DNA from: Favolaschia claudopus
Lineage: Eukaryota; Basidiomycota; Agaricomycetes; Agaricales; Mycenaceae
Direction: 5' to 3'
NCBI GenBank assembly: GCA_037176885.1
Contig: JAWWNJ010000151.1
Location: 62,001 to 126,000, forward strand
DNA: 64,000 nucleotides
The notes under the pieces are model-generated. The model saw nothing but the letters and a program-made list of their open reading frames with translations, did no database searches and was not told the DNA's origin. The position numbers were made by a program, and so were the translations under genes. Positions 10,090 through 20,911 of the stretch are shown here, piece after piece. Positions within the stretch are counted from its first letter, which is position 1. The number at the start of each line of letters is the position of its first letter.

Positions 10090-10890
10090 TTGAACTGTAA
10101 TCCGGGAATGCGCAGATGCGTGAATCATCATTGTTAACGCTCGCCCCGCGGAAATGGAGATTCGGGAATAGTGAACGTCGGCTTGAAACGGCTGGACCCG
10201 CTGGAAGCAGAACTTGAGCGTGAACTTTGCGAATGTGTGGATGCCTGATTTGTGAGCGCCGTCGTTTGACCTATGGTAAAGTAGAAATTCGTGAATTACG
10301 AGCGTCAGTTTCAAAAGGCTGGGCCTGCAGAAACGCAGGAGCTTGTGGATCGTGAAATGTAAACATCAGCTTCAAACGGCTGGACCTGCGGGAGTGCAGG
10401 AATTCGTGAATATTGAACATCAGCTTCAAATGGCTGGACCCGCGGAAAGGCAGGAATTGGCGAATGTTGAACGTCAGCGTCAGGAGGCTGGACCTGCGAG
10501 AGTGCAGGAATTCGTGAATATTGAACATCAGCTTCAAATGGCTGGACCCGCGGAAATGCAGGAATTTGCGAATGTTGAACGTCAGCGTCAGGAGGCTGGA
10601 CCTGCGAGAGTGCAGGAATTCGTGAATATTAAACATCAGCTTCAATGGCTGGACGCGCGGGAATGCGGGAATTTGTGCATCTTGAACGTCAGCGTCACAA
10701 GGCTGGACCTGCGGGAACACAGGAATTCCATATAAGGTGAACGCGAATCTTCAGCTCAGCTAGACCCGCGGGAATGCAGGAGGTCGAGAATATCGTTAAG
10801 CGTGAGCAGGGATTCGTGAGGCGTGTCGAATATGTGAATTGTGGTGGTGGTGGTGAAGGCTACCCGAGGAGAAATGCAGGAATTTTCGAA
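10090..10890. repeat. Minisatellite, 54-bp units arranged as 108-bp dimers
   Basis: Two unit types alternate: one with AACATCAGCTTCAAATGG, one with AACGTCAGCGTCAGGAGG, each followed by CTGGACC(C/T)GCG and GCAGGAATT. Four to six central units (about 10360-10720) are near-identical; edge units are diverged. 54 is a multiple of three, so long frames are open on both strands (10343-10735 plus, 10271-10720 minus). I regard these as by-products of the repeat. Confidence 0.85.
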
Positions 10891-12587
10891 TTGTGAAAGT
10901 GAAGGATGTATTCATAAGGTTGCAGGGATTCATATGTGCGCCGAGGCAGCTGTATCAGCGTCAATCGGGTAGCAGAAACGTTCCAGTGAGTCGTGAAATG
11001 AGAAATGGCGCCAGAGCGTCGCCAGCTTCAGAGATATGGCAGCAGATCCGGAGTGGAGGCCTCGAAGGCCTCGTCGAGGGGGGAGTGATATGTTTCGGAG
11101 GTGAGACATAGGTCAGGGGTACGAGTCGGGGATTTTGATTTCGCGATGTTCTCTTGTACCTTGTCAAGGGTTTCATACTAAAATGACAGAAAGAATTGCT
11201 GGGCACTTGGATTAAGCGCTGGATTTAAAAATGTCGATAGTATGAACAATGTACCGCACTTATCTTTGATCAGCGACGATTAAGACCTTCAGCCGGGAGC
11301 AGAAATGCTGCATCACCGAACCGAAAGTCGAGAAATAGGTCGAAGTCGAGATAATCGATCAAGCGGGATGCATCCTTGAAGCAAGACTCCTTGAATGTAC
11401 TTAATTGCAACTTGAACAAAGTCTGCCATCTGAATTGCCGATTTTGCAGTTCTACCACATATTTCCCAGAGTTTCCAGAAGCCATTGGAGAGTCACGTAG
11501 GCTGAAATCATGGTGGGAAGAGAGGATGGTAGTCTGCCGCAAGCTCTCAGATCTCGGTGGAACAGAACGAGGGAACGTTCCAGGTGTCAAATCCCAATCA
11601 GTACTGAGGTGCATTTGCAAGCAGTTTGAGTGCATGAATCGACTGATCCTGAGTAATGATTTAGTCTCCGTGAAGCAGCCTGTGAGCATGCGCGAGAGAT
11701 TGTCGAGCCGGAAAATTTGACTTCATATGAATTCCGCATCATGAGTGAGTAGAGTCAATCACGGTGGATCCAAAGTTCTCACATCTAATGTGGCAGAAAT
11801 TCAAAGTCTTACACCCGGTCAAAACAAGTCGCGGTATGCATTCACTTTGCCGCATTGTACTTGCTTTTGGATGAACAAATCCATTGTCGGATGTCTCTTG
11901 TGAGTAGTCTTTGTGGGTAATCTTCGACACCGCATTGATTGATTTTACATTAACTGGCGATTGCACCTTCGATGCTGACCGCAGTTGAATGTGAGATGGT
12001 CAGCAGTGATGGTCAATACAACTCCTCGTTATCACATAGACACCGAATAAATCTGTGTGCTGGGAATACCGTTTAACGACTGAGTTGATCAAGCATGGTG
12101 TCAAAGAGAATGCAGCACTGCGATAGTTGAAGCTCAGATGTAATTGCATCATCGAGGAGAAACAGAGGAAGCGGCTCTGGCCCAAGAGCATGTACGCGGG
12201 AAGTCAGGCACAAGCGTCCACGCAGCGAATGAGAGTCCGCCATTACTGAACAGGGTAGCGGTAGTGTCCGAAGGAAAGAGAACCGGGAAGCAGCCTCAGT
12301 AGAAGAGTGCTCGGGTTGCATGTTATTGAGTGGGACACACATAATATCGCTGCTCATCTTGAAGTTTCTCCCGGAAGTTGCTGATATAATTATATAGTTC
12401 CACGTAATGATCCTGACTCAGCAGATTGGCGCAGGCAGGGGAACAGCGACGGCGGCGAGCAGGAGACACACAGACGCAGCATTGGAGTCGCGAGTATTGA
12501 AGGGTCACAGAAACACACCGCATGTTTCAAAGGCACCCAAATGAGGTAGCACGGACGAAAGATGGGCTGGATGCGGGGGCTCCATAT
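10891..12587. other. Intergenic 1.7 kb, no gene recognised
   Basis: Largest frames are 139 codons minus (11270-11689) and 114 codons plus (11376-11720), overlapping antisense. Neither has a domain, convincing splice sites or coding-like composition. Confidence 0.35.
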
Positions 12588-12589
12588 TA

Positions 12590-12891
12590 GTAACGGTCAG
12601 AGTAGCGTTTTGAGGTCGTTTATGAGGTCGTTTCTGCAAGTCGTTTATGGAGTCGTTTTTCAAAATTGTTGGGATCAGAAAATCGACAGAAACGTGGGAA
12701 TAAACGACTGGCAACTCATTTGGCAGGAGAAACGACCCATAAACGACTTCATAAACGCCTCCGGAGGAGTTTTTACATCGTTTCTCAAGTCGTTTATCAT
12801 TCTGATTCGTTTCTCCCACGCTTCGAGATTTGAGAAACGACTTACAGAAACGACCTCATAAACGACCTCAAAACGCTACTCTGACCGTTAC
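12590..12891. mobile_element. Fold-back MITE, 302 bp, about 56-bp TIRs
   Basis: TIRs begin GTAACGGTCAGAGTAGCG and run about 56 bp with one mismatch. TA lies on both sides (12588-12589 and 12892-12893), suggesting a mariner-like origin; ATT on both sides is an alternative. The interior repeats CGTTTATGAGGTCGTTTC-like units in both orientations. Confidence 0.75.
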
Positions 12892-12893
12892 TA

Positions 12894-13359
12894 TTGGATG
12901 ACGTGTCGCATTGAAGTGGACTTCGAGCATCGACAGGACGCCATGCACCACGCAGAACAGCTTGAAGGTGCCAGAAGTGCGTACAGGAAGAGCATACAGT
13001 CAATTATCATTGAAACAGGTGGCTGATACAGGCCGCGAGAAGAATTGACAAGACAGTCGCGCGCTCAAATCGACGCTCGGAGGGGGAGTGGGGTACTCTA
13101 GTGCTCATGTAAATGCATCTAGGGCCACGTCCTCGAGGGTTTTGTCGGGTTTGAGGCCGTTCGATGAGGTCGAGTTTTGAGACAGCGTCACCGGAATGGA
13201 GAAGTTGGAATAAGTATTTTTACTGTTGGGGAAGGGGGGGAGTCACGTCTTGCCAACTGCGTGAGCCAATCATGGGAGCGGCTTGGTAATCGAACACGTT
13301 GTCAACACGTTTTTGGCTTGCTGGCGGCTATTGCGATTGTTGCTGCCACCATATGTCTT
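12894..13359. other. Intergenic, nothing recognised
   Basis: Downstream flank of the minus-strand pseudogene; no element ends seen. Confidence 0.35.
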
Positions 13360-14889
13360 TCAAAAATGGGCGTCGACACCAGAGGCAGCGGAGCCACCGC
13401 AGTTCGTGCACTTCCGACATACATACTTTCCTTTCGTGCTGATTAGCTCCTCAGCCAAGCGCTGCAAGTACTTTGATGCCGGATACTGCCAAACAGGAGA
13501 CGCCTGCACGTTGTATGTGGTTGCAAACTGCTGGACCCTGTTGTTCGAGTCGTTCACAGCATTCACGTTGATACGGGAGGTAACATTCCTGCGGATAAGA
13601 TGGAAATGGTGCATGACGACTGGATCCCATCGCAAAAACCCTTTTCAGCAAAGAAAACAGACGCTCGGAAAGGCCGACAACACTTTCCCAAGTGGCGTGT
13701 CATCAGTGGTGGGGTTGCGCTCGGTTGGCACAAGAATGGTAACCGAATGTTCAGGGTACACCGTGGTTGAAATTCTAACCTCCGTCGAAAGGTGTGCACC
13801 CGGAGACCAGTGCGCGATTACCGGCACCGGCTCACCGCCGACGTTCATTGTCTTTGCCCTGTACTTTATTGACCGGTCGGGTTAAATGTGTGCGTGATTG
13901 TGGCCATTGCCTTCTGGGCTCCCGGCTTCTGAATGACAGTCTCCCCAGACTTTTTTTGCGGAATTCCATGGCTGTTGAAAAATGTATTGCTGCACATCTA
14001 GAAATACGGGTGATATACATAGCGTGCAAAAGGAATTCTACTCAAGGCGCTCGAAGACACCAGCGTGGTGCACTTACAACGGAGTTCCCCTCGTCGTCGG
14101 TGAACTTGATGTCACCAGCTTCCTCAAAATACCGCATCGGCTGCGGTAAGTTAGCAGCTCTGACAAGAGGTCGACAACCTCTTCATGGTCAGTACTGACT
14201 GAGATGGTGATGCCTCGCCCATTCTGTTTGTAGTAGGCCACACCGCGGTTGACAAGTGTTTGTATTTCGGCCTTATTAGGTATACTGTCATCCGGAAGCC
14301 CAAACGTGTTGCCCTGCGCATTTAAAAAAACTACAAGGAACAAGAAAGAAGCTTGTACACACATCCTCAACCAAACCAGCAGTCAAGAGAATGACACCGT
14401 CAACCATGAATGTGGCATTGGAAGCTGGCTCATCGACTGTCTTGGAACGTGGCCGAGTGGACTTTGCAGACGACTCTTGGACACTGAAGTCAGAGAGTCG
14501 AGATAACAAGCTGCTGCACAAAATATTACCTTGCTGGTCAATTTTCTGCTTTTCGGCCGCATTGCCCGCATCCCACCGAGCGACTCTCGCTTTGCCTGGC
14601 TCAGCAAGGACGATCCTGAGCCAGACGTGGCCGCAGGCTCATGCTCAGCCTTTGCCTTATGCAGAATAGTCTAAGAGGTTACCGTGTCTCGGTCGGCTTC
14701 TGGATGCTGGCGTCTTTTGTGAATGCACCTTCGGCAGACATTCTCTTCGTTTTTTTGGGGGGCGAAGTCCTCACAATCGCATTCGTCGCCGTCAGAGTCC
14801 TCGGCTTGACAAGGGCGGGACTTTGGGTACAAGTGATGACGGGCATGGCCCTTGCCGAAAACGGCAGCTTTCTTCGTGTTTGTCCCCAA
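13360..14889 (-). pseudogene. Agaricomycete hypothetical family with CxC/CxxC N-terminus, decayed
   Basis: Read on the minus strand from MGTNTKKAAVFGKG (14889). The N-terminal exon has a Cys/His cluster (SRPCQ, ECDCEDF, NVCRRCIHKRRQHPE) that may bind metal. Later exons give LTAGLVED, GLPDDSIPNKAEIQ, RGITISVSTDHEEVVD, PQPMRYFEEAGDIKFTDDE, WSPGAHLSTEVRISTTVYPE, NPTTDDTPLGK, WDPVVMHHFHLIRRNVTSR and, at the end, KYLQRLAEELISTKG and VCRKCTNCGG. I recall mushroom proteins with this block order and unknown function. Introns such as the one ending CTCTGACTTCAG and one starting GTGTGTACAAG keep the frame. The frame breaks near 14145 (after LLSELL) and near 13660-13680, and a TAA lies near 13875. Hence pseudogene, although unusual introns could rescue some breaks. 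Confidence 0.55.
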
Positions 14890-15500
14890 TCAAACTCCTT
14901 CTTTGCATGTCCCGTCGATTACTGCCCTCCACAACCATGTTGGAGGGTAGAAAAGTCTCAAATAATGTTCTATAACATGGCTCTCCAATAATATGTGAGA
15001 AATTCTCCACCTGCTGAGTGATATGAGCCAATTGAGAACCGCGTGGAATACAGTGAGGATTTGACCTCCAGGAGAAAATATATAAAACACCTCCAAACCC
15101 TTCGAAAACTCAAGATCTACACTTTACATCCTTTGACTTTGCTCCAGACTCGAAATTGAACCAGAAATACGTGGATCTCGCTCGCTTGTGAGTCATGTCA
15201 CGGCCGTCACAACAGTCAACAACGGCGCATATCACTCGCTCCCCAGGCTGAACGGCGGCCCAAAATATTTCAACTCCGTGTGAGATGTGTTCAGTGTATG
15301 TCGATATATCATCAAGCCCCGAAGCTCGAAAATAAAAAATCTGGGACAGTACTTCTACAAAGGCAATAAATTGATAGATAGTCCTACTTTGGTTTCAGCG
15401 AATCCCTTGTGAAATGAAAAAGTTATCAGCATTTTACTTTGATAATTGCATTGACCACCTCCTTATGATTGTTGCTGGTTCACTTATCCTGCTCAAACCC
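14890..15500. other. Intergenic, 3' flank of the LINE
   Basis: No gene recognised. The minus-strand LINE ends somewhere here, but I find no simple-sequence tail that fixes its 3' end. Confidence 0.35.
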
Positions 15501-15908
15501 TCAAGACATGTTGCTACTGAGTTTCCAAAGCTTTTTGAAGACTTGATAGAGCATACCAGCTGTATCCAAATTCTCCGGTGGGCGGTTTCGAGTGGGGAGT
15601 CGTCGTCCAAAGAAGCGCCACGCACGGACCACCTTGTAAATGAATCGAGCCACCGGCGCAACCGTGTTGAAGTTAAAAATCAACTCCTGCAGCAAGCGAT
15701 GTGCATCTGCCGCCGAAACAGAGGGTCGTAGAGTCACACCAAAGCCCTGCATGAGACTCTCCCTAAGCCCTTCACGTGCCGCCACCGTCTGCACGTCCCT
15801 GCACTGCAAAAAGACATGTCCCGGAGTTTCCAATGCCCCGCTGCATTTGGGACACAATAATGAATCTCCGGGTTGGACCGCAAACCCCGAAAGTAGAAGG
15901 ATCCGCAA
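15501..15908 (-). pseudogene. LINE ORF2, C-terminal CCHC finger and tail
   Basis: Contains LLCPKCSGALETPGHVFLQC (C-x2-C-x8-H-x4-C), the finger typical of LINE C-termini, then about 80 residues including VARFIYKVVRAWRFFG, ending at 15501. It continues the RT frame after a frameshift near 15870. Confidence 0.75.
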
Positions 15909-17500
15909 AGCAACCTCGTCAATGCTAACCGATGGTCGGACACTGTCACAGCTGAAAGATAATGTCGCTGGCAGAGAGGAATCCGCTTAGGAGCCCCCGT
16001 CTCCTGCGGTTCCAACCGACCATGAAGCAGTGGAATGGAAACCATGCTTTCCACTGAGCCTATAACCCACTGCTTCATTGCGATTATGAGCTGCTTTTGT
16101 AACTGGTCCAGAATTGCAGCACTGAGATCTGCCAACGGCGGAAGAGTAGGAGTGGCGAAGGGGAGGTCACGCAGGACAACAGCAATGTCCCCGTACCATG
16201 ATGAATGTCCGGTGTTTCGCAGCCTATCCGCTTCGTAAAGGGCTTTCCAAGCGAAATGAGACTCCGGCTGATCCCGCGAGTACGCCAGATACCGTAATGC
16301 AAGGAGAACGCGCCTCACGCGAAGGGGATAAATCCCCAACTCAGAGTACAACTGTGCGATCCCAGAACGCTTCCCAACGCCTAGGATCCGTCGCAGAATG
16401 ACCAAGTTGATGCCGTTGAGCAAGGCAAAAGAAGTCTCGTCAACATCGATCGCAACATCACATCCATGAGTGAGATGACAGTCAACCAGGGCATAGTAGA
16501 GCTGTCGTCCGACCTCGGGCGGCAAGTGCCCTCGCCCAACATAATGGTCACAACCCAAAATCGTCTTCCAGAAGACGTAAGCGGTGGTTTCGTGCTTCAG
16601 CTTGTAATGCGAGCGAAAGATATCCCGTGTGGTTGAGTTGAATATCACCCCCACATACTTGTACTCCTTCCTCCACGGTACTGGTTGACCCCCAAGAACC
16701 AGATTAGACGTAGTGAAATCAAACGTGCCCGGACCCTGACATGGTCCAAACACCATCGCAGCGGATTTCGTCCCATTGACCTGCAAGAAATCTGCGGAGC
16801 ACCAGCTACTGAGCTGATCCAAATGCCGTTGCAGACCCTGCCATGATCGAGAAACCAACATAATGTCGTCCGCATGTTCCAAGTGAGAGATTGGACAACC
16901 CGCCAGCATCACATCGTCCGGATCGGGGGCCAATGTGAACGTGGAAAGAAAGATATTCCACAGGGTCGGAGAGACGGGGTCGCCCATCAAAACGCCGAAT
17001 AAGGACTTCCATTCCTCGGAAACCATTCCACCCGACGAAACGACAAGAACCATCTCTCGATAGATCAACCGAACAAAGTCGAAATATGGCCCAGTCAAAC
17101 CCAGCTCCACCATTTTCGTCCACAAGGAAGCATGATTCATGGCTGAGAATGCGTTTGAGACATCCACAAAGGCGACATAGAGGGTGTCCCCATCCGCACG
17201 AGCCTTATCCACCATTGTGCGCAGTATGTAAGGATTGTTGTTTGTGCGATAACCAGGACGGAATCCATTTTGGGAATGAGGTAGAATCCCTGCTTCCTCC
17301 ACCGTGCTCGTCAACTTGAGGTTGTATGCGATGGAAAGTAGCTTGTAAACACAGCTCTGCAACCCAATTCCTCGATAACCCTCTGTGGTAGAAGGATCCT
17401 TCCCCTGGTTTTGGTACGATCGAGATGATGGTCTTGAAGAAAGCGCCCGGTGCATGACAGTTCCGTAAGCACTTGTTAAGGAATTCCACCAGATGCTCAT
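15734..17500 (-). pseudogene. LINE ORF2, reverse transcriptase core
   Basis: Homology begins near residue 33 (KDPSTTEGYRGIGLQS). RT blocks in order: GFRPGYRTNNN, LYVAFVDVSNAFSAMNH (palm Asp), GDPVSPTLWN, LEHADDIMLVS (catalytic DD, about 16876-16850; first residue His where Tyr is usual) and a thumb region with YKYVGVIF. The 1.7-kb frame is intact, so decay is limited to a few frameshifts. Homology is lost near 15870 where the C-terminal finger continues in another frame. The start at 17500 is an artefact of the frameshift. Confidence 0.88.
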
Positions 17501-19166
17501 TGTCGATGGTCATGAGCATATCATAGGACATCTGGTCTATCCCCGGCACTCCCTTCAACCCTCTCTCCCTCAAAATTGCTTTCACCCTCTCAACCTTGGA
17601 AGGAGGAGAGACGTCTGGGATGTTACGTGCTGCCTCAATGACCTGAGCCAGTTCCGCCGCGTCAAACCCAGCTTTGACAGGATCATCCGGTGGATTCATC
17701 CGAATCTGATACGCCTTCGTGATTTCCTCCAGCTCAACCGGTGGTTTCCCAGCTGAAGGTGGGCGCCGGATTGTGTTGATCAGCCGCCATAGCACACGTG
17801 AATCCATTCCAGCGTCTCTCAACTTCTCGAGGAACCACCTTCTCGCTCCACGTCTACCTGCACGGCCTCTATGAGAAACAGCATCGCTGCTCCAGACCCG
17901 TCCCTGTGTACAGGAACTTGTTTTGGGTGCAGGCGCCGGGAGGGATGAAGAAACACGACATGGAGCTTCATCCGACGACTGTTCCAAGGCAGGCAGCGGT
18001 ATGGGAACTTCGAGCCACTGTAAGACCTCATCCTCGCACAGCAAATCGGTTCCCCGCTTTGCCAGCTTATCTGCCTCCTCATTCTCCTTATTTCCGGAGT
18101 GTCCTCGCACATGAATGAAGTGAATACGTCCACAGCGACGACGTATCTGGAACTGTATTGCACGCAGGACATCGCCATTGACACAGTCCCACCCAGTTTG
18201 AGCGATCGCCGGACCCCAATGCACAATCATATTGATAGCATATTGGGAGTCAGTATATATGTTGAGGGGAACCGATGCGGGTGTAGTAGCCAGCACTCCA
18301 AGAATCGCAAACAACTCCGCGCGATTATTCGTCTGCGGCCCCGGAACACGAAAGGCACGATTTAATGGGGAGCCCATCCCCCAACGTATTCCAGACCCAG
18401 CACGCCTAGCATGACTTGGGCCTTGACACGAGCCATCGACGTAGGCTTGTCTCGCAGCAATGGCGGTCTCCATCAGTGCCCCATAAGCGTGTCTAGCCAA
18501 CTCGCCAGCTTCCATCACTTGGGACATCAACCTCCATAGATCTTCATCCGACTCGTCCTCCCTGGGCATGGAAAGGTCTTTCCTGCGAGTGCCCGTACCA
18601 TTCCTCTGCTTATGACTTCCTTTTTCCATCCTCACCCAGACCACCGCCTTTGTTGCAGCATGATCGGAGCAGTCTGGTCTAGGACTAGCAATATCCATGC
18701 TTGACAGCCGCCCCACCGCTGCCGGTGATAGCAGGACGTAGTCCACCGTTGACTTTCCCAGACCCAACTCAGTATCCTTCCGACCGAAGAACGTAAAGCC
18801 GGCGTGGTTTCCCGGGATCGTAGTACACCCATTGACCAAGCGCAAGTTATTCTCCTCACAGAGCTCAATCAATTTTCGACCCTGAGGATTCACCACCAAG
18901 TCCTCAGCAATGCGAGGTGGGTGCTCCACCCCCCTTGGGCATAACAGACCCGATCTCCCATTGAGGTCCCCATGAACAGAGAAAGCCAGCCCCGCCTCTG
19001 ACATCTCGTACGGAGAACGTATCCCACGGGTGGAGAGCTTGCCAGTCCGAGAAGTGACGAGAAGCGCTCGAGTGCTCCCCAGCGACATATGCATTAATAA
19101 AGTGCATGTCACCAATGCGAAGAACCATGATGTCCGGGGAAGACCTCTCCCCGTCAAGTTGCGCAC
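17205..19166 (-). pseudogene. LINE ORF2, middle part: endonuclease C-term, RNase H, RT N-term
   Basis: Genuine homology starts near residue 53. Endonuclease C-terminus: HGDLNGR, VDYVLLS and the C-terminal SDH (residues 167-169). RNase H (residues about 240-372): YVDGSC, NNRAELFAIL, IYTDSQYA and HVRGHSGNKENEEAD supply all the catalytic carboxylates and the His of the RNase HI family, so the enzyme would degrade RNA in RNA/DNA hybrids. RT N-terminus (about 440-590): WRLINTIRRPP, GLKGVPGIDQMSYDML and TIISIVPKPG. The frame leaves homology after PKPGEG (about 17397). RNase H upstream of RT is the odd point. Confidence 0.85.
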
Positions 19167-19491
19167 TCAGAGACTTCCGTGTGAAGGCGCATACACCTCC
19201 ATATGTATCCTGACCCTCCGGCATCCTCCTATACATGGTGAAGGTGTCAAACCCCTCCAATGCTCGTAGCATCTCCCTCTGATCAGGTCTCAAATGAGTC
19301 TCTTGCACGAAGAACACATCACACTGCTCGATTGATCGTCGAAAGTCGGGACGGGCCAGATTGGGCAAAATTCTACCATCCATATTCCACGAGACTACTA
19401 CAAGGTCCCTAACGCAGCGGCATCGCGCGGTGTATAATGCATGCGTACTAGAACAAGTAGACGTGTCACCAGACGAAGTGACACCGTACAT
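18904..19491 (-). pseudogene. LINE ORF2, endonuclease N-terminal part
   Basis: APE-type endonuclease that would nick target DNA for target-primed reverse transcription. Motifs: VVSWNMDG, FFVQETHL (catalytic Glu) and YGGVCAF. The homologous frame continues to about HPWDTFS, then sequence shifts into the 19166-17205 frame near 19015, after which this frame is nonsense and ends at 18904. The Met at 19491 is only the first in the open frame; the native start is unknown. Confidence 0.8.
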
Positions 19492-19536
19492 GGAATCGGA
19501 CGGGGAAGGTGCCTGATCCTTCCCCGCCCCAAATTC

Positions 19537-20406
19537 CTATTCTCCCTGCCTATCCTTCCCCTTCCCGATCCCTCTACCCGCCTTCCTCCCCATATTCCCC
19601 CGTCCATTCACGTTCCCCTTCGTGTTCCCTCTCCCCTTCCCTTTGTTAGACCCGGGTGATCCCCCTGCCGCAGCGGGTCCCAGGCGCTGCGACAAGCTCA
19701 GTGGGGGGGCTGACAAGCGACGCAGCAGAGCCCTCTTCTTTGCTGGATGCTCCTCCCCCCTTCCCTTCTCCAACGTCCGCTTTCTCATAGCGGCGGGTGC
19801 GGTTGGAGTGGGAGCTGCCGGACCGCGGCCTGCCGTTTGGTTGTGAGGTGAGCGACTGCGGTTGCCCCGTCGACGAACGGGAGAACGACTGCGCGATGAT
19901 CGTGGACGGCGGGTGAGCGAACGACTCCGTTGTCGACGGTGATAACGGTGAGGGGGGGAACGCGAACGCGAGCGGCGATGACGAGAGCGAGACCGCGAAC
20001 GGCGACGGCGGGAGGGAGAACGCGACCGACGACGGCGGGAGGAGGAGCGCGAGGGCGAGCGGCGCCGTCGAGAGCGGGAACGCGAGCGGCCATGTCGGGA
20101 ACGGGAACGACGGCGTGGAGAACGGGAACGACGGCGTCTAGACGGTGAACGACGGCGTGGAGAGGGTGACCGGCGGCGATGTGAAAGGGACCGGCGACGC
20201 GGCGAAGGAGATCGGCGACGACGAGAAGGAGAGCGGGAGCGACGGACCGACGACGGCGGGAGGAGGAGCGCGAGGGCGAGCGGCGCCGTCGTGAGCGGGA
20301 ACGCGAGCGGCCATGTCGGGAACGGGAACGACGGCGTGGAGAACGGGAACGACAGGTACTCAACCTCAAAGTTATGATAAGGACCGCGCGCGACGAGCCG
20401 CCACAT
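19537..20406 (-). CDS. RS-repeat protein ORF upstream of the LINE
   Basis: 289 codons. Residues about 53-190 are Arg/Ser dipeptide repeats (SRSPSRRRRS, RRRSRSRHGRS), then a Pro/Ala-rich linker with KRTLEKGRGEEHPAKKRALL and a Gly/Lys-rich end (NKGKGRGNTKG, GRGIGKGKDRQGE). The DNA has two copies of one segment of about 100 bp (about 20027-20145 and 20252-20352). It lies 45 bp before the LINE endonuclease frame on the same strand, so it may be the element's ORF1; typical fungal ORF1 proteins carry CCHC knuckles, absent here. It could also be an SR-type host protein into which the LINE landed. Function unproven; RS domains usually bind RNA or proteins. Confidence 0.45.
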   Translation of the reverse strand: MWRLVARGPYHNFEVEYLSFPFSTPSFPFPTWPLAFPLTTAPLALALLLPPSSVRRSRSPSRRRRSPSPRRRSLSHRRRSPSPRRRSPSRRRRSRSPRRRSRSRHGRSRSRSRRRRSPSRSSSRRRRSRSPSRRRRSRSRSRHRRSRSRSPPHRYHRRQRSRSLTRRPRSSRSRSPVRRRGNRSRSPHNQTAGRGPAAPTPTAPAAMRKRTLEKGRGEEHPAKKRALLRRLSAPPLSLSQRLGPAAAGGSPGSNKGKGRGNTKGNVNGRGNMGRKAGRGIGKGKDRQGE

Positions 20407-20456
20407 GACGTAGCCGCTCCAATCCGCATGCCGTTGGAGCCACCTGGCGAGTCTTA

Positions 20457-20909
20457 TGGTGCGCGCGGCCTAAACACCACCAAATAGGTCCCATCATTGA
20501 TGCCATCAGTGATGTCTCAAATCGACCGGCGGAAAAAAATTCGAATTTAAATTGCATTTTCTGCTGCAGAATAAGGTTGGGGCAGACTCAGGACGTACTC
20601 CCCAGCTTTCATGAGTGTAGGATATAGCTCATGGACCTCTCTGAGAGCATATGAAGCCAGAGTCGGAACCCAAATTGGGCATATTCCGTAAGCTCACATG
20701 ACTGATTGACTGATGCCATCACTGGTGTCTCAAATCCGCCTCGAGAAAAAAGAATTTATTGTGAGTTTTGAGGGGATGGTAAATTCCTTTAGAGTGATTA
20801 GTCTACTACCTAATCGGAGTGTTTTCACCAGAGGATCAGTCATGGGAAGGTTCTGATCAGGTGCAATAGATTTTGTTCCTGTTTGGTGGTGTTTAGGCCG
20901 AGCGCACCA
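20457..20909. mobile_element. TA-flanked MITE, 453 bp, TGGTGCGC termini
   Basis: TIRs TGGTGCGC(G/T)CGGCC followed by TAAACACCACCAAA, about 28 bp with one mismatch, with TA at 20455-20456 and 20910-20911. Inside, the motif TGTCTCAAATC occurs twice as part of a diverged direct repeat of about 45 bp (near 20500 and 20715); the same unit occurs at 40215-40266 next to repeat B. A lone copy of this end lies at 21731-21756. Confidence 0.7.
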
Positions 20910-20911
20910 TA

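Larger units (their letters stand above)
15501..19491 (-). mobile_element. Non-LTR retrotransposon (LINE) with EN - RNase H - RT - zinc-finger order
   Basis: On the minus strand the domains are APE-type endonuclease (about 19430-18621), RNase H (18449-18051), reverse transcriptase (about 17849-16500) and a CCHC finger (15854-15801). EN C-terminus, RNase H and RT N-terminus lie in one uninterrupted 653-codon frame, so the order is not produced by joining fragments. Frames change near 19015, 17400 and 15870; the copy is inactive. Tad1/I-type LINEs normally carry RNase H after RT. 3' tail and TSDs were not found. Confidence 0.85.

Noticed and set aside
10271..10735. 149- and 130-codon ORFs in the minisatellite; CRISPR-like regularity
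   Set aside because: Open on both strands because the unit is 54 bp. The units are contiguous with no unique spacers, so not CRISPR.
11270..11720. Overlapping antisense ORFs of 139 and 114 codons
   Set aside because: No domain, splice signals or compositional support; either could be chance.
19785..20429. 214-codon alternative frame in the RS region
   Set aside because: Shadow of the RS frame, caused by the biased CGN/AGN composition.
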